Source of the DNA: Bauldia sp.
GTDB lineage: Bacteria; Pseudomonadota; Alphaproteobacteria; Rhizobiales; Kaistiaceae
Length of the DNA: 64,000 nt
NCBI GenBank assembly: GCA_037200845.1
Contig: JBBCGQ010000001.1
Span: forward strand, 1,612,001-1,676,000
Direction of reading: 5' to 3'
The notes beneath the pieces were generated by a model, which ran no database searches, was not told where the DNA came from, and worked only from the letters and a program-made list of their open reading frames with translations. The translations under genes were made by a program, and so were the position numbers. Positions 9,829 to 20,990 of this stretch are shown piece by piece; the stretch's first letter is position 1, and every line of letters begins with the position of its first letter.

Positions 9829-10301
9829 ATCAACCTCCCCCTTGAGGGGAGGTCGAAATCGCTTTAGCGATTTCGGGAGCGGGTGCCTTCGGCGACCGCA
9901 GCAACAATCGCTGCACAGACTCCCTCGATGTTCGTCATCACGTCGCTGTTCCATACCCGCACAACTTTATATCCCTGATCGGACAGCCACACGTCACGCC
10001 TCGCGTCGCGCGTGCCCGGTCCGGGCGAGGCGTGATGTCCGCCGTCGACCTCGACGATCAGTGCCTTTTGCGGACACAAGAAATCCACGATGTAAGGTCC
10101 GAGAGGTACCTGGCGACGAAAGCGAAGTCCGGCGATGCCGGGCTTCCGTAGCCACTGCCAAAGGCGCGCCTCGGCCGGCGTCATTGCCTGGCGCATTGTC
10201 TTGCCGAAGGCGCGATTAGCCGGAGGCACTTCCCGATGCGGCATACCCCCTCCCGAAATCGCTGCGCGATTTCGACCTCCCCTCAAGGGGGAGGTTGATC
10301 T
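9827..10301. mobile_element. inverted-repeat unit carrying a DUF559 nuclease gene
   Basis: The left end (9827-9884) and right end (about 10247-10301) are near-identical in inverse orientation. Each contains an outer hairpin CCTCCCC-loop-GGGGAGG, a TC spacer, an inner hairpin (left CGAAATCGCT/AGCGATTTCG, right CGAAATCGC/GCGATTTCG) and a G-rich tail. The only gene inside is the DUF559 ORF, whose last codons lie in the left repeat and whose start is 2-3 bp from the right one. The unit fits exactly between the holC and ABC-F stops. No target duplication is visible. Calling it mobile is inference. Confidence 0.6.
9864..10244 (-). CDS. DUF559 domain-containing endonuclease-like protein
   Basis: 126 aa, essentially one DUF559 domain, a relative of very-short-patch (Vsr) endonucleases. 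Visible features are MTPAEARLWQWLR, a conserved GLRFRRQVPLG strand, IVDFLC with the first acidic residue, and the core IVEVDGGHH, matching the PD-(D/E)XK-like pattern of the family. The ATG at 10244 gives the usual domain start. The final residues (RSRNR) are encoded by the inner hairpin of the left repeat, so gene and repeat are physically fused. Substrate and role are unknown; such genes are often found alone in alphaproteobacterial genomes. Confidence 0.9.
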   Translation of the reverse strand: MPHREVPPANRAFGKTMRQAMTPAEARLWQWLRKPGIAGLRFRRQVPLGPYIVDFLCPQKALIVEVDGGHHASPGPGTRDARRDVWLSDQGYKVVRVWNSDVMTNIEGVCAAIVAAVAEGTRSRNR

Positions 10302-10306
10302 GAGTC

Positions 10307-12190
10307 CTATTCCGCCGCCGTGGCTTCTTCGACTGCGGCGCTGGCTGCCAGCCACTTGTCTTCCGCCGCGGCGATGGCGCGGACCATGTCGGAGCGTTCC
10401 TTGGCCAGGAACGCGGCGTCGATCGGGCGGTTGTAGAGTTTCGGGTCGGCCAGCTTCCTGTCGATGTCGGCGAGGTCCTTCTGCAGCTTGGCGATCGCGG
10501 CCTCGGCGTCTTTGACGCGCTTGCGCAGCGGCGCGCTTTCCTCGCGTTTCTTCGCAGACTCGCGGCGCTTGTCCTGGCCGCCCTTGATGCTGGCGGCCGG
10601 CGCGCGGCCGGCGCCGCGGCCCGCGCGCGAATCCAGCACCATGGAGCGGTAGTCGGCGAGGTCGCCGTCGAAGGGCGAGGCGGTGCCGCCGGCGACCAGC
10701 CACAGGCGGTCGACCGAGGCCTCCAGCAGATGGCGGTCGTGGCTGATCAGGATGACCGCGCCGGTGTATTCGGCGAGCGCGGCGACCAGCGCCTCGCGGC
10801 TGTCGATGTCGAGATGGTTGGTCGGCTCGTCGAGGATCATCAGGTTGGGGCCGGTGAAGGTCGCAAGGCCGAGCAGCAGCCGCGCCTTCTCGCCGCCCGA
10901 CAGATCCTTGGCCGGCGTCTCCATCTTCTGGCGCGTGAAGCCCATGGCGCCGGTGCGGGCGCGCACCTGCGCCTCGAAGGCGTCGGGCATCAGCTCGCGG
11001 ACGTGGTCGTAGGCCGACTGGTTCGGCTTCAGCTCATCGAGCTGGTGCTGCGCGAAGAAGGCGACCTCCATCCGGTGCAGGCGGCGCATGCGCCCGCCCA
11101 TCACCTGCATGCGGCCGGCGAGCAGCTTGGCGAGCGTCGACTTGCCGTTGCCGTTGGAGCCGAGCAGGCCGATGCGGTCGTCATCGTCGATGCGCAGATC
11201 GAGTTTCTTCAGCACCGGCACGCCCTCGACGTAGCCGACCGACGCGTCCTCGAGCTGGATGATCGGCGGCGCCATCGGCTTCGCCGGATCGGGGAAGGAG
11301 AACGGCAGGATCGACTCGTCGGCGAGCGCCGCGATCGGCTCCATCCTCTCCAGCATCTTGAGGCGCGACTGCGCCTGCCGCGCCTTCGACGCGGTGTAGC
11401 GGAAGCGGTCGACGAACGCCTGCATGTGGGCGCGCTGTTCGTCCTGCTTGTGCTTCGCCTTGGCGAGCAGCGCCTGGCGCTCGCGCCGCTGCCGGTCGAA
11501 CGAGTCGTAGTTGCCGCGGTAGAGCGTCAGCTTGCCCTGGTCGAGATGGATGATGGTATCGACGGCGCGGTTGAGCAGGTCGCGGTCGTGGCTGATCATC
11601 ACCACCGTGTACGGGTAGCGCGCGATGAAATTTTCCAGCCACACCGTGCCCTCGAGGTCGAGGTAGTTGGTCGGCTCGTCGAGGAGCAGGATGTCGGGCG
11701 CGGTGAACAGCGTCGCGGCGAGCGCGACGCGCATCCGCCAGCCGCCGGACAGCGCGGAGCAGGGGCCGTGTTGCGTGTCCTCGTCGAAGCCGAGGCCGGC
11801 GAGGATCGAGGCGGCGCGCGACTCGGCCGAATGCGACTCGATGTCGGCGAGGCGCGTGTGGATCTCGGCGATGCGGTGCGGGTCGTGTGCGGTCTCGGCT
11901 TCCGCCAGCAGGGCGGTGCGCTCGAGATCGGCCGAGATCACGACGTCGATCAGCGTCTCCGGTCCGCCCGGGGCTTCCTGCGCCACCTGGCCGATCCGCG
12001 AATTTCTCGGCCGCGAAACGCCGCCGGTTTCCGAGCCCAGCTCACCGGCGATCAGCTTGAACAGCGTCGTCTTGCCGGCGCCGTTCTTGCCGACAAGGCC
12101 GACCTTCGCCCCCGTCGGGATGGCGACGGAGGCGTGGTCGATCAGCAGGCGCTCGCCGATCCGGTAGCTGAGGTCGTTGATGTGCAGCAT
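10307..12190 (-). CDS. ABC-F family ATP-binding protein
   Basis: 627 aa with two ABC ATPase domains and no membrane segments. Domain 1 has Walker A GKNGAGKTT, signature LSGGW and Walker B LLDEPTNYLDLEG. Domain 2 has GSNGNGKST, LSGGEKAR and ILDEPTNHLDID. An ABC-F linker rich in Lys/Arg/Gln lies between them, and the C-terminus is a predicted coiled coil. ABC-F proteins act on the ribosome to help stalled translation or protect it; the exact subfamily (Uup- or YheS-like) is not certain. The stop lies 5 nt from the DUF559 element. Confidence 0.93.
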   Translation of the reverse strand: MLHINDLSYRIGERLLIDHASVAIPTGAKVGLVGKNGAGKTTLFKLIAGELGSETGGVSRPRNSRIGQVAQEAPGGPETLIDVVISADLERTALLAEAETAHDPHRIAEIHTRLADIESHSAESRAASILAGLGFDEDTQHGPCSALSGGWRMRVALAATLFTAPDILLLDEPTNYLDLEGTVWLENFIARYPYTVVMISHDRDLLNRAVDTIIHLDQGKLTLYRGNYDSFDRQRRERQALLAKAKHKQDEQRAHMQAFVDRFRYTASKARQAQSRLKMLERMEPIAALADESILPFSFPDPAKPMAPPIIQLEDASVGYVEGVPVLKKLDLRIDDDDRIGLLGSNGNGKSTLAKLLAGRMQVMGGRMRRLHRMEVAFFAQHQLDELKPNQSAYDHVRELMPDAFEAQVRARTGAMGFTRQKMETPAKDLSGGEKARLLLGLATFTGPNLMILDEPTNHLDIDSREALVAALAEYTGAVILISHDRHLLEASVDRLWLVAGGTASPFDGDLADYRSMVLDSRAGRGAGRAPAASIKGGQDKRRESAKKREESAPLRKRVKDAEAAIAKLQKDLADIDRKLADPKLYNRPIDAAFLAKERSDMVRAIAAAEDKWLAASAAVEEATAAE

Positions 12191-12235
12191 GGCGCGGGGG
12201 TTTTGCCGCGCCGCAGCAAGAAGGGCAAGCGCCGT

Positions 12236-13426
12236 TTATGGAGCGAGGGCCGGCCGCCATTTGATGAGTGCCATCAGCGCCCCGCCGGCAATGAGGCCCC
12301 AGAAGGCGGCGCCGATGCCGAGGAAGGAGACGCCGGAGGCGGCGATGACGAAAGTGACCACTGCCGGCAGGCGCTCGTCTTCCTTTGCCAATGCCGACGA
12401 CAGCGCCCCGCCGAGGCTGCCGAGCAGCGCCAGGCCCGCGACCGCCTCGATCAGCAGCGGGGGCGAGGCGGTGACGAACGCCGCGGCAAACGGCACCGCC
12501 AGCGCGATGACGATGTAGGCGGCGGCGCCGGTGAACGACGCGATCCAGCGGCGGGCCGGGTCCGGATGGGCATCCGGTCCGGCGCAGAGCGCGGCGGTGA
12601 TCGCGGCGAGGTTGAGCGAATGGCCGCCGAAGAAGGCGGTGGCGACGCTGCCGAGCCCGGTCCACACGAAGATCGGCCCGACGTTCGGGTGGTAGCCGTT
12701 GACGCGCAGCACCGCGAGGCCGGGCACGTTCTGCGAGGCCATCGTGACGATGAACAGCGGCACGGCGATGCCGATGAGCGCCGCAAACGTGAAGCTCGGC
12801 AGCACCAGCACCGGGTGCGGCAGCAGCGTCGCGAAGGTCGCCGGCGGCAGTTGCGTCGTGATGCCGACGACGATGGCCGTGGCGACGACGGCAATCGGCA
12901 CGGCGTAGGGCCGGGCGAAGCGGAGCGCGATCGCCCAGGTCGCGACGATCGGCAACGCGAGGCCCGGCGCGGCGGCGACGGCGTGCACCGGCGCCAGGCA
13001 CAGCTCGAGCAGCACGCCGGCAAGCATGGCGCCGGCGAGCGACAGCGGGATCGAGGCGACGGCGCGGCCGAACGGACGCCAGATGCCGGCGACGATGACC
13101 AGCAGCCCGGCGATGAGGAAGGCGCCGACCGCGACCGGAAAGCCGCCGGCCGGCGCGCCGGTGGCGATGAGCAGCGCGGCGCCGGGCGTCGACCAGGCGA
13201 TGGTGATCGGCGTGCGGGTGGCGAGGGCGAAGCCCATGCCGAGCAGGCCCTGGCCGAGGCAGATGGCGAAGAGGCCGGACGCGGCCTCGGCCGGCGTGGC
13301 GCCGACGGCGGTGAAGCCGGCGAGCACGATGGCGAACGAGCTGGCGAAGCCGACGATGGCGGCGAGCAGGCCGGCGGAAATCGGCTGGATGGCGGAGGCG
13401 GCGGGCGGGGCGGCGGAATCGGTCAC
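12236..13426 (-). CDS. BenE/YdcO family benzoate:H+ symporter-like transporter
   Basis: About 396 aa, with 11-12 hydrophobic helices and the BenE family features: an N-terminal ISAGLLAAIVGFASSFAI helix and TRTPITIAWSTPGAALL in the third region. The family is annotated as benzoate/proton symporters, but the true substrate of most members is untested and no aromatic catabolism genes are nearby. GTG at 13426 gives a natural N-terminus (MTDSAAPP); a TTG at 13486 would add 20 residues without a clear ribosome-binding site. It is 45 nt downstream of the ABC-F start. Confidence 0.85.
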   Translation of the reverse strand: MTDSAAPPAASAIQPISAGLLAAIVGFASSFAIVLAGFTAVGATPAEAASGLFAICLGQGLLGMGFALATRTPITIAWSTPGAALLIATGAPAGGFPVAVGAFLIAGLLVIVAGIWRPFGRAVASIPLSLAGAMLAGVLLELCLAPVHAVAAAPGLALPIVATWAIALRFARPYAVPIAVVATAIVVGITTQLPPATFATLLPHPVLVLPSFTFAALIGIAVPLFIVTMASQNVPGLAVLRVNGYHPNVGPIFVWTGLGSVATAFFGGHSLNLAAITAALCAGPDAHPDPARRWIASFTGAAAYIVIALAVPFAAAFVTASPPLLIEAVAGLALLGSLGGALSSALAKEDERLPAVVTFVIAASGVSFLGIGAAFWGLIAGGALMALIKWRPALAP

Positions 13427-13585
13427 GGGCAGCTCTGGCGTCGGGCGGGCTTTGTGGCCCGAGCCGGCATCGGCGGCAAGGCGCAAAGCGCGATGACCGG
13501 CGCCATTGCAACCGGCACTGGCCCCTTCAATCAGGGGTGTTACGATGATGGGTGCTCGGCGCCGTGGTCAACGAGGAGAGGCCCC

Positions 13586-14005
13586 ATGACGAGATACGCT
13601 TCCGCCATCGCAATGTGCGTTGCCCTGCTGGGCGTCTCGCCGGCATCGTCGGCCGTTCGTCTGGCGGACGTTACCGCGGACGGCCACTGGGACTGCAAGG
13701 ATCCGAACGGGGCGGGCGTCGGCGCCGTCGTGCTCGCCGACAAGAGCTACGCCTTCATCAAGGCCGACGGCAAGTTAGCCGGCTACGGCAAGCTGTTTCT
13801 CATCCGCGAGAATTTCGACTTGCCGCATTTTGCCATCCTCGACGGGCACCTGAAAGACGAGGTGCACGCGCTGGGCATCGGCATGCGTGGGCCGCGCGGT
13901 CATCAGCATGACCTTTCCGGCGATCTGTTCGTCAACATCATCCTGTCCGCCGACGGGCAGGGCAAGGACGACTGGGAATGCGTGCGGCGCGGCGGTCGCG
14001 GCTGA
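13586..14005 (+). CDS. small secreted protein of unknown function
   Basis: 139 aa. ATG at 13586 has GAGGAGAGG upstream. The N-terminus is a clear signal peptide with an ASSA cleavage region near residue 22. The mature protein has two cysteines (HWDCKD near the start, DWECVR near the end) that could form one disulfide, and no domain I recognise. It converges on the next gene with a 6-bp gap. Confidence 0.75.
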   Translation: MTRYASAIAMCVALLGVSPASSAVRLADVTADGHWDCKDPNGAGVGAVVLADKSYAFIKADGKLAGYGKLFLIRENFDLPHFAILDGHLKDEVHALGIGMRGPRGHQHDLSGDLFVNIILSADGQGKDDWECVRRGGRG

Positions 14006-14011
14006 GCGTCG

Positions 14012-14383
14012 CTACCCGCAGATCCCGAGCTTGACGCAATAGTCCTGCATCGCGGCGTCGAGCGTCTGATTCAGCACGTCGATGCGTGACTGGTAGACCG
14101 CGCCGATGCACGCCTTGTTGGCGCCGCAGCTTCCCCGGTCGATCAGAAACTGGTGCTGCTCGTCCTGCGCGGCACCGCGGCTGCCCATCAGCATCGGCAG
14201 CTTCATGCGCACGCCGTAGAGCGTCGCCATCTGAACGTCGAGTTCGGAGAGCGAACGGCTGGCGCAGATCGCCTTCTCGTCGGGCGTCTTGGCCTTGGCG
14301 CAGTTGAAGCTGGCGGCCTCTGCGCCTCCCGAGAGGAGCAGCGCGGCGGCGATAAGGCCGAAGCGAAGCGCGGTCTTGGACAT
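14012..14383 (-). CDS. secreted LprI/DUF1311-like protein
   Basis: 123 aa. ATG at 14383 follows AAGGAG with good spacing; the frame start at 14401 would place that site inside the coding region. It has a signal peptide ending SGGAEA, then FNCAKAKTPDEKAICAS, SLSELDVQMATLYG and paired cysteines. This is the pattern of the LprI/DUF1311 lysozyme-inhibitor-like domain (C..A.t..E.aIC.s..L..lD..l...Y). Family membership is fairly clear; inhibition of lysozyme is not shown by the sequence. Confidence 0.75.
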   Translation of the reverse strand: MSKTALRFGLIAAALLLSGGAEAASFNCAKAKTPDEKAICASRSLSELDVQMATLYGVRMKLPMLMGSRGAAQDEQHQFLIDRGSCGANKACIGAVYQSRIDVLNQTLDAAMQDYCVKLGICG

Positions 14384-14490
14384 GGGCACATCTCCTTCCA
14401 TTTCTTAACGCCGGCGTCGTTCAGCATACCGGCAAAAATAGGTGGGCGCGTGCTGGACGGGCGAGGGCGATTGCCCTCATTTTTGCGGCC

Positions 14491-16845
14491 ATGAACCGCG
14501 CCCTCCTGCCGTTCGCGGCTCTGCTGCTTCTGGCGCCGCCGGCCTTCGCCAAGGAAGCGCCGGCCCCGGCCGCCGCGCCGCCTGCGCCGACGGTCACCGT
14601 GACGCTGCCGGTATCGCACGCGACGACGCCGGACATCATGGCATATTCGCCCGACGGGCGTTTCCTGCTCACCGGCGATTACATCCACCAGATCAAGCTG
14701 TGGAACGTCGCCACCGGCGAACTGATCCGCACGTATCCCGGCCACGCCGACTCGATCACGGCGCTGACCTTCTCGCCGGACGGCGCCTACTTCGCTTCGG
14801 GCAGCGACGACAAGAGCGTGCGCATCTGGAACGTCGCGACCGGCAAGATCGTCAATACGCTGACCGAGCACACGGCAGGCGTCGAGGCGCTGGCCTTCTC
14901 GCCGAACGGGCTGATGCTCGCTTCCGGCGACGACGAGGGCGGCGTCATCCTGCAGGACTTTTCGCCGGGCGCGAAAGGCGAGCGCACGGTAACGCTGGAC
15001 TATCCCGTCATGGCGCTGAAGATCGATGCCGCCGCCGGGCTGCTGGTCGCCGCCACGCACGGCGACATCGAAACGCTGAAGCTCGATACGCTGGACAAGA
15101 TCGACACGTTCGGCCCGGGCGGGCTGACGGTGGCGCCGCTGTTCGTGCCGAACTCGACGCGCATCCTGATCCCGACCTACGACGGCGCGTTGAGCCTCTG
15201 GGACTACGGCAAGGGCGGGCTGGTGCAGAGTTTCGCGATGACGCCGAAGCGGAACGTGTGGGCCTTCGCCTTCCCCGACGGCAAGCGCTTCCTGACCGGC
15301 GCCGCGGCGGAAGATGACGACAGCGGCCAGACCGTCTTCTGGAACGGCCAGACCGGGACGGAAGAGAAGCGCATCGACTTCGGCGACGACATCGACGCCA
15401 TCGCGCCGGACGGCAAGACGGTGGCGCTCGGCGGCCGCGGCGGCATCTTTATCGAGGATGCCGAGACCGGCGCGGTGGTGCGCACCTTCGGCGACGGCAC
15501 GCTGGTCGGCGCCTTCGAAAGCCTGACCGCGGACGGCGCGCTGGTGCTATCGACCTACCCGCAGCACGACGACATGATCCTGTGGAACCTCGACACCGGC
15601 GCCAGCGTCCGCACCTTCGACGGCGGCGGCGTGGCGGCGGTCTCGCCGGACGGCAGCCGGATCGCCGGCGCCGAGGATCGCAAGGCGACCGGCGCGGTCA
15701 ACGTCTGGGATGCCGACAGCGGCGATGTGCTGGCGACGTTCAACGTCGGCGCCGGCACCATCCGCGGCGTCGCCTTCAGCGCCGACGGCAAGGTGGCCGC
15801 GATCCGCGTCGGCGACACGCTGCGCACCCTCGACATGACGACCCTCGATGCGGTCGTGACGGGACCGAAGATCGAAGGCGCCACCACCTTTGCGCTTTCG
15901 CCGGACGGCACGTCGTACGCCGTCGCCGACCGGGACGGCGTCGTCACCGTCGGCGCATTTGCCGCGGCGCCGGCGCCGGCCGCGAAGGCCGCGGCCAAGG
16001 CGCCGCCAGCGACGTTCGCCGGCCTCACGACTTACGCCAGCCTCGCCTTCTCGCCGGACGGCAAGACGCTGCTCGGCGCCGACGAGAAGGGCGCGGTCGC
16101 GTTGTGGAACGCCAAGACCGGCAAGGCGGCGAAGACTCTCGCCACCGGCACGACGAACACCGCCGTCGGCTTCTCGCCGGACGGCGCGTTCGTCTACGTC
16201 TCGGGGCGCGATGGCGGCCTGCGCCTGTGGAACCTGAAGACGGGCAAGGCGCTGCCGCCGCTGATGCACGACGTCGACCCCGATCTCGTCCGCTTCTCCA
16301 AGGACGGCAAGACGCTGACGACGGTGCTCAACAACGGCTTGGCGTGGCGCTGGTCGCTGAAGACGGGCGCGCTGCTGACGACGACGGCGCGGCTGGCGGA
16401 CGGAGCGGCGGTGACCATGACGCCGGAAGGTTTCCTCGACGGCACCGGCGATTTTGCCGCCGGCGTGCGGCTGGTGCGCAATCTCGATGCGTATCCGCTC
16501 GGCAAGGCGGCGGCGCTGCTGGTGCGGCCCGACGTCGTCGCCGCCAAGATCGCCGGCGACGAGGCGACGGTGAAGGCCGCGGCAAAGTCGCTGGACCTCA
16601 ACGCCGCGCTTGATGGCGCGGTCGCGTCAGGTGGCCCCGGCGATGCCGAGGCCAAACCGACGCATGTCGTCATCGCCCGCACCTCGCTGCGCGAAAAGCC
16701 GGACGCCACCTCCGCCGCGGGCGACGAACTGACGCCCGGCATGCAGGTGGCCGTGGTCGAGGACGACGGCGCCTGGACGCTGGTGGCCCGCGACGGCCAG
16801 CCGATCGGCTACGTCGCCAGCGATACGATCGCGCCGCTGCAATAG
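14491..16845 (+). CDS. periplasmic WD40 repeat protein with C-terminal SH3 domain
   Basis: 784 aa. A signal peptide (residues 1-21, ending AFA) is followed by a long run of WD40 blades. The clearest are near residues 45-150, with SPDG...SGS.D..VRIWNVATGK units, and near 510-600, with further blades between, enough for two propellers. After a short Ala-rich linker (about 655-720), a bacterial SH3-like domain closes the protein (VVIARTSLREKPDATS, then GAWTLVARDGQPIGYV). The layout suggests a cell-envelope scaffold binding peptides or peptidoglycan. No enzyme domain is seen and no partner gene is adjacent. Confidence 0.85.
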   Translation: MNRALLPFAALLLLAPPAFAKEAPAPAAAPPAPTVTVTLPVSHATTPDIMAYSPDGRFLLTGDYIHQIKLWNVATGELIRTYPGHADSITALTFSPDGAYFASGSDDKSVRIWNVATGKIVNTLTEHTAGVEALAFSPNGLMLASGDDEGGVILQDFSPGAKGERTVTLDYPVMALKIDAAAGLLVAATHGDIETLKLDTLDKIDTFGPGGLTVAPLFVPNSTRILIPTYDGALSLWDYGKGGLVQSFAMTPKRNVWAFAFPDGKRFLTGAAAEDDDSGQTVFWNGQTGTEEKRIDFGDDIDAIAPDGKTVALGGRGGIFIEDAETGAVVRTFGDGTLVGAFESLTADGALVLSTYPQHDDMILWNLDTGASVRTFDGGGVAAVSPDGSRIAGAEDRKATGAVNVWDADSGDVLATFNVGAGTIRGVAFSADGKVAAIRVGDTLRTLDMTTLDAVVTGPKIEGATTFALSPDGTSYAVADRDGVVTVGAFAAAPAPAAKAAAKAPPATFAGLTTYASLAFSPDGKTLLGADEKGAVALWNAKTGKAAKTLATGTTNTAVGFSPDGAFVYVSGRDGGLRLWNLKTGKALPPLMHDVDPDLVRFSKDGKTLTTVLNNGLAWRWSLKTGALLTTTARLADGAAVTMTPEGFLDGTGDFAAGVRLVRNLDAYPLGKAAALLVRPDVVAAKIAGDEATVKAAAKSLDLNAALDGAVASGGPGDAEAKPTHVVIARTSLREKPDATSAAGDELTPGMQVAVVEDDGAWTLVARDGQPIGYVASDTIAPLQ

Positions 16846-16950
16846 CCGCTTCCCCTTCGATGACTCTTCATTGACGGCGCCCGCTGTGGCACATGCGGGC
16901 GCATTGCGCGCCAGCGGTGATTCTCCGCCGCGCCTGAAACGGGAGGCAAC

Positions 16951-17667
16951 ATGATCTCGGGTTCCGTCAAGAAATACCTCGCCGAACTGATCGGCACGGC
17001 GGTTCTGGTGCTGTTTGGCTGCGGCTCGGTCGTGATCGGCACGTACAACGGCGTCTTCCCGATCGGCATGCTGCCGGTGGCCTTTGCGTTCGGCCTGTCG
17101 GTGACGGCGATGGCCTACGCCATCGGCCCGGTCTCCGGCTGCCACATCAACCCGGCGGTGACGGTGGCGATGGTCGTCGCCGGCCGCATGGAGATCAACG
17201 AGGCGATCGGCTACATCGTCTCGCAACTGGTCGGCGGCATCGTCGGCGCGCTGCTGCTCTACGTCATCCTGAGCGGCAAGGGCGGCGGCTACGACATCGC
17301 CGTCGGCGGGCTCGGCCAGAACGGCTGGGGCCCGGGCTATCAGGGCGGCTACAGCATCGCCTCGGCGATCCTCGTCGAAATCATCGCGACGTTCGTCTTC
17401 ACGGCGGTGATCCTCGGCGTCACGCACCGCTCGCAGTCGACCGCGAACCATCCGGCCGGCCTGATCATCGGCCTGACGCTGGTGCTGATCCACATCGTCT
17501 TCATCCAGGTCACCGGCGTCTCGGTGAACCCGGCGCGCAGCCTCGGCCCGGCGATCTTCGTCGGCGGCCAGGCACTGGCGCAGGTCTGGCTGTTCCTGGT
17601 GATGCCGCTGATCGGCGGCGCCATCGCGGGCTGGGCGTTCCGCAGCAAGATACTGCTGTCGGAGTAG
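16951..17667 (+). CDS. aqpZ: aquaporin Z
   Basis: 238 aa MIP-family channel with six membrane helices. Both NPA boxes are present: HINPAVTV (67-69) and VNPARSLGP (193-195). His181 and Arg196 match the water-selective constriction of AqpZ, while the residue matching Thr183 of E. coli AqpZ appears to be Val190. It passively conducts water across the inner membrane. GGGAGG stands 4 nt before the ATG. It converges on katG across a shared hairpin. Confidence 0.95.
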   Translation: MISGSVKKYLAELIGTAVLVLFGCGSVVIGTYNGVFPIGMLPVAFAFGLSVTAMAYAIGPVSGCHINPAVTVAMVVAGRMEINEAIGYIVSQLVGGIVGALLLYVILSGKGGGYDIAVGGLGQNGWGPGYQGGYSIASAILVEIIATFVFTAVILGVTHRSQSTANHPAGLIIGLTLVLIHIVFIQVTGVSVNPARSLGPAIFVGGQALAQVWLFLVMPLIGGAIAGWAFRSKILLSE

Positions 17668-17712
17668 GGGGAGGCTGGCTCCCGCTCCGCCAGCTTCAGC
17701 AAGGGAATGAAC

Positions 17713-17741
17713 GAGCGGAGGGTGGCGTACACCCTCCGCTC
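17713..17741. terminator. bidirectional hairpin between aqpZ and katG
   Basis: A perfect 12-bp stem (GAGCGGAGGGTG / CACCCTCCGCTC) with a 5-nt loop lies in the 80-bp gap between the convergent aqpZ and katG stops. No strong T-tract follows on either side, so it may act with Rho or as a transcript-end stabiliser. Confidence 0.6.
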
Positions 17742-17747
17742 CACATG

Positions 17748-19991
<2,244 letters not shown>

Positions 19992-19994
19992 TCA

Positions 19995-20012
19995 CATTGA
20001 TCGCGATCAATG
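19995..20012. promoter_or_regulatory. probable OxyR operator between katG and oxyR
   Basis: An 18-bp perfect palindrome, CATTGATCGCGATCAATG, lies in the 127-bp gap between the divergent katG and oxyR starts. It contains the T-N11-A form of LysR-type operators. OxyR usually binds four spaced ATAG-like elements, so this palindrome may be only the core of the site. Confidence 0.55.
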
Positions 20013-20025
20013 ATAAGCAGAACTG

Positions 20026-20946
20026 ATGACGATCACGCTGCGCCAGCTCCGCTATCTTGATGCGCTCGCCGCCCACCGCCATTTCGGCCGCGCCGCCGAA
20101 GCCGCCGGCATTTCGCAGCCGGCGCTGTCGATGCAGATCCGCGACCTGGAGCAGGCGCTGGGCGGCGCGCTGGTCGAGCGCGGCCCCGCCGGCGCGACGC
20201 TCACCGAATTCGGCGGCGAGGTGGTCGGGCGGAGCGCCCGCATCCTGGCCCTCATCCGCGACATCGAGGAATTGCCGGCGTCGCGCGCCGATCCGCTGAG
20301 CGGCCCGCTGCGCCTCGGCGTCATCCCGTCGGTGGCGCCCTACTTGCTGCCGCACCTCATCGCCGCCGGGGCCAAGCAATATCCCGAGCTCCGCCTGACG
20401 ATCCGCGAGAGCATCACCCGCGCGCTCGTCGCCGAGCTTGTCGCCGGCAATCTCGACGCGATCGTCGCCAGCGTGCCGCTCGGCAACGACGACCTCGCCG
20501 AGGCGCCGGCCTTCGACGATCCGTTCCTGCTCGCCGCACCGGCCAACTCGCCGCACGCCAAGCGCAAGCCGGCGCTGACCGAACTGATCTCCGCCGACGA
20601 ACTGCTGCTGCTGGAGGACGGCCACTGCCTGCGCGATCAGGCGCTCGCGGTGTGCGGCACCATCGATCCGCGCCGCCTGCGCAGCTACGGCGCCACCAGC
20701 CTCGCCACCGTGCTGCATCTGGTCGCCGCCGGCCACGGCATTACCTTCGTGCCGGCGATGGCGGTCGACGCGGCGCTGCGCGCCAACCGCGACCTGGCGC
20801 TGGTGCGTTTCGCCGACCCCGCGCCGCATCGCGCCATCGGCGTCGCCTGGCGGCGGAGCTCGCCGCGCGAGCGCGATTTCCGCGCGCTGGCGGCGCTGGT
20901 GCGGGAGTGTCGTCGGCCACTTGCCGGAAAATCGCGGCGCGCCTAG
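20026..20946 (+). CDS. oxyR: hydrogen peroxide-sensing LysR-type regulator OxyR
   Basis: 306 aa: N-terminal winged helix-turn-helix (LRQLRYLDALAAHRHFGRAA, then QPALSMQIRDLE) and a LysR substrate domain. Cys201 and Cys210 (GHCLRDQALAVC) match the redox pair Cys199/Cys208 of E. coli OxyR, which form a disulfide on H2O2 exposure. Together with divergent katG this makes a standard peroxide-response module. Confidence 0.94.
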   Translation: MTITLRQLRYLDALAAHRHFGRAAEAAGISQPALSMQIRDLEQALGGALVERGPAGATLTEFGGEVVGRSARILALIRDIEELPASRADPLSGPLRLGVIPSVAPYLLPHLIAAGAKQYPELRLTIRESITRALVAELVAGNLDAIVASVPLGNDDLAEAPAFDDPFLLAAPANSPHAKRKPALTELISADELLLLEDGHCLRDQALAVCGTIDPRRLRSYGATSLATVLHLVAAGHGITFVPAMAVDAALRANRDLALVRFADPAPHRAIGVAWRRSSPRERDFRALAALVRECRRPLAGKSRRA

Positions 20947-20990
20947 CGTCGGCTCCCTCGGCTGTTTTCATGATTTTGGGAGCGACGACA

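Noticed and set aside
10730-14005. A 1091-codon rightward frame antisense to the ABC-F and BenE genes
   Set aside because: Only its last 139 codons, from the ATG at 13586, form a real gene. The rest is antisense to clearly coding sequence.
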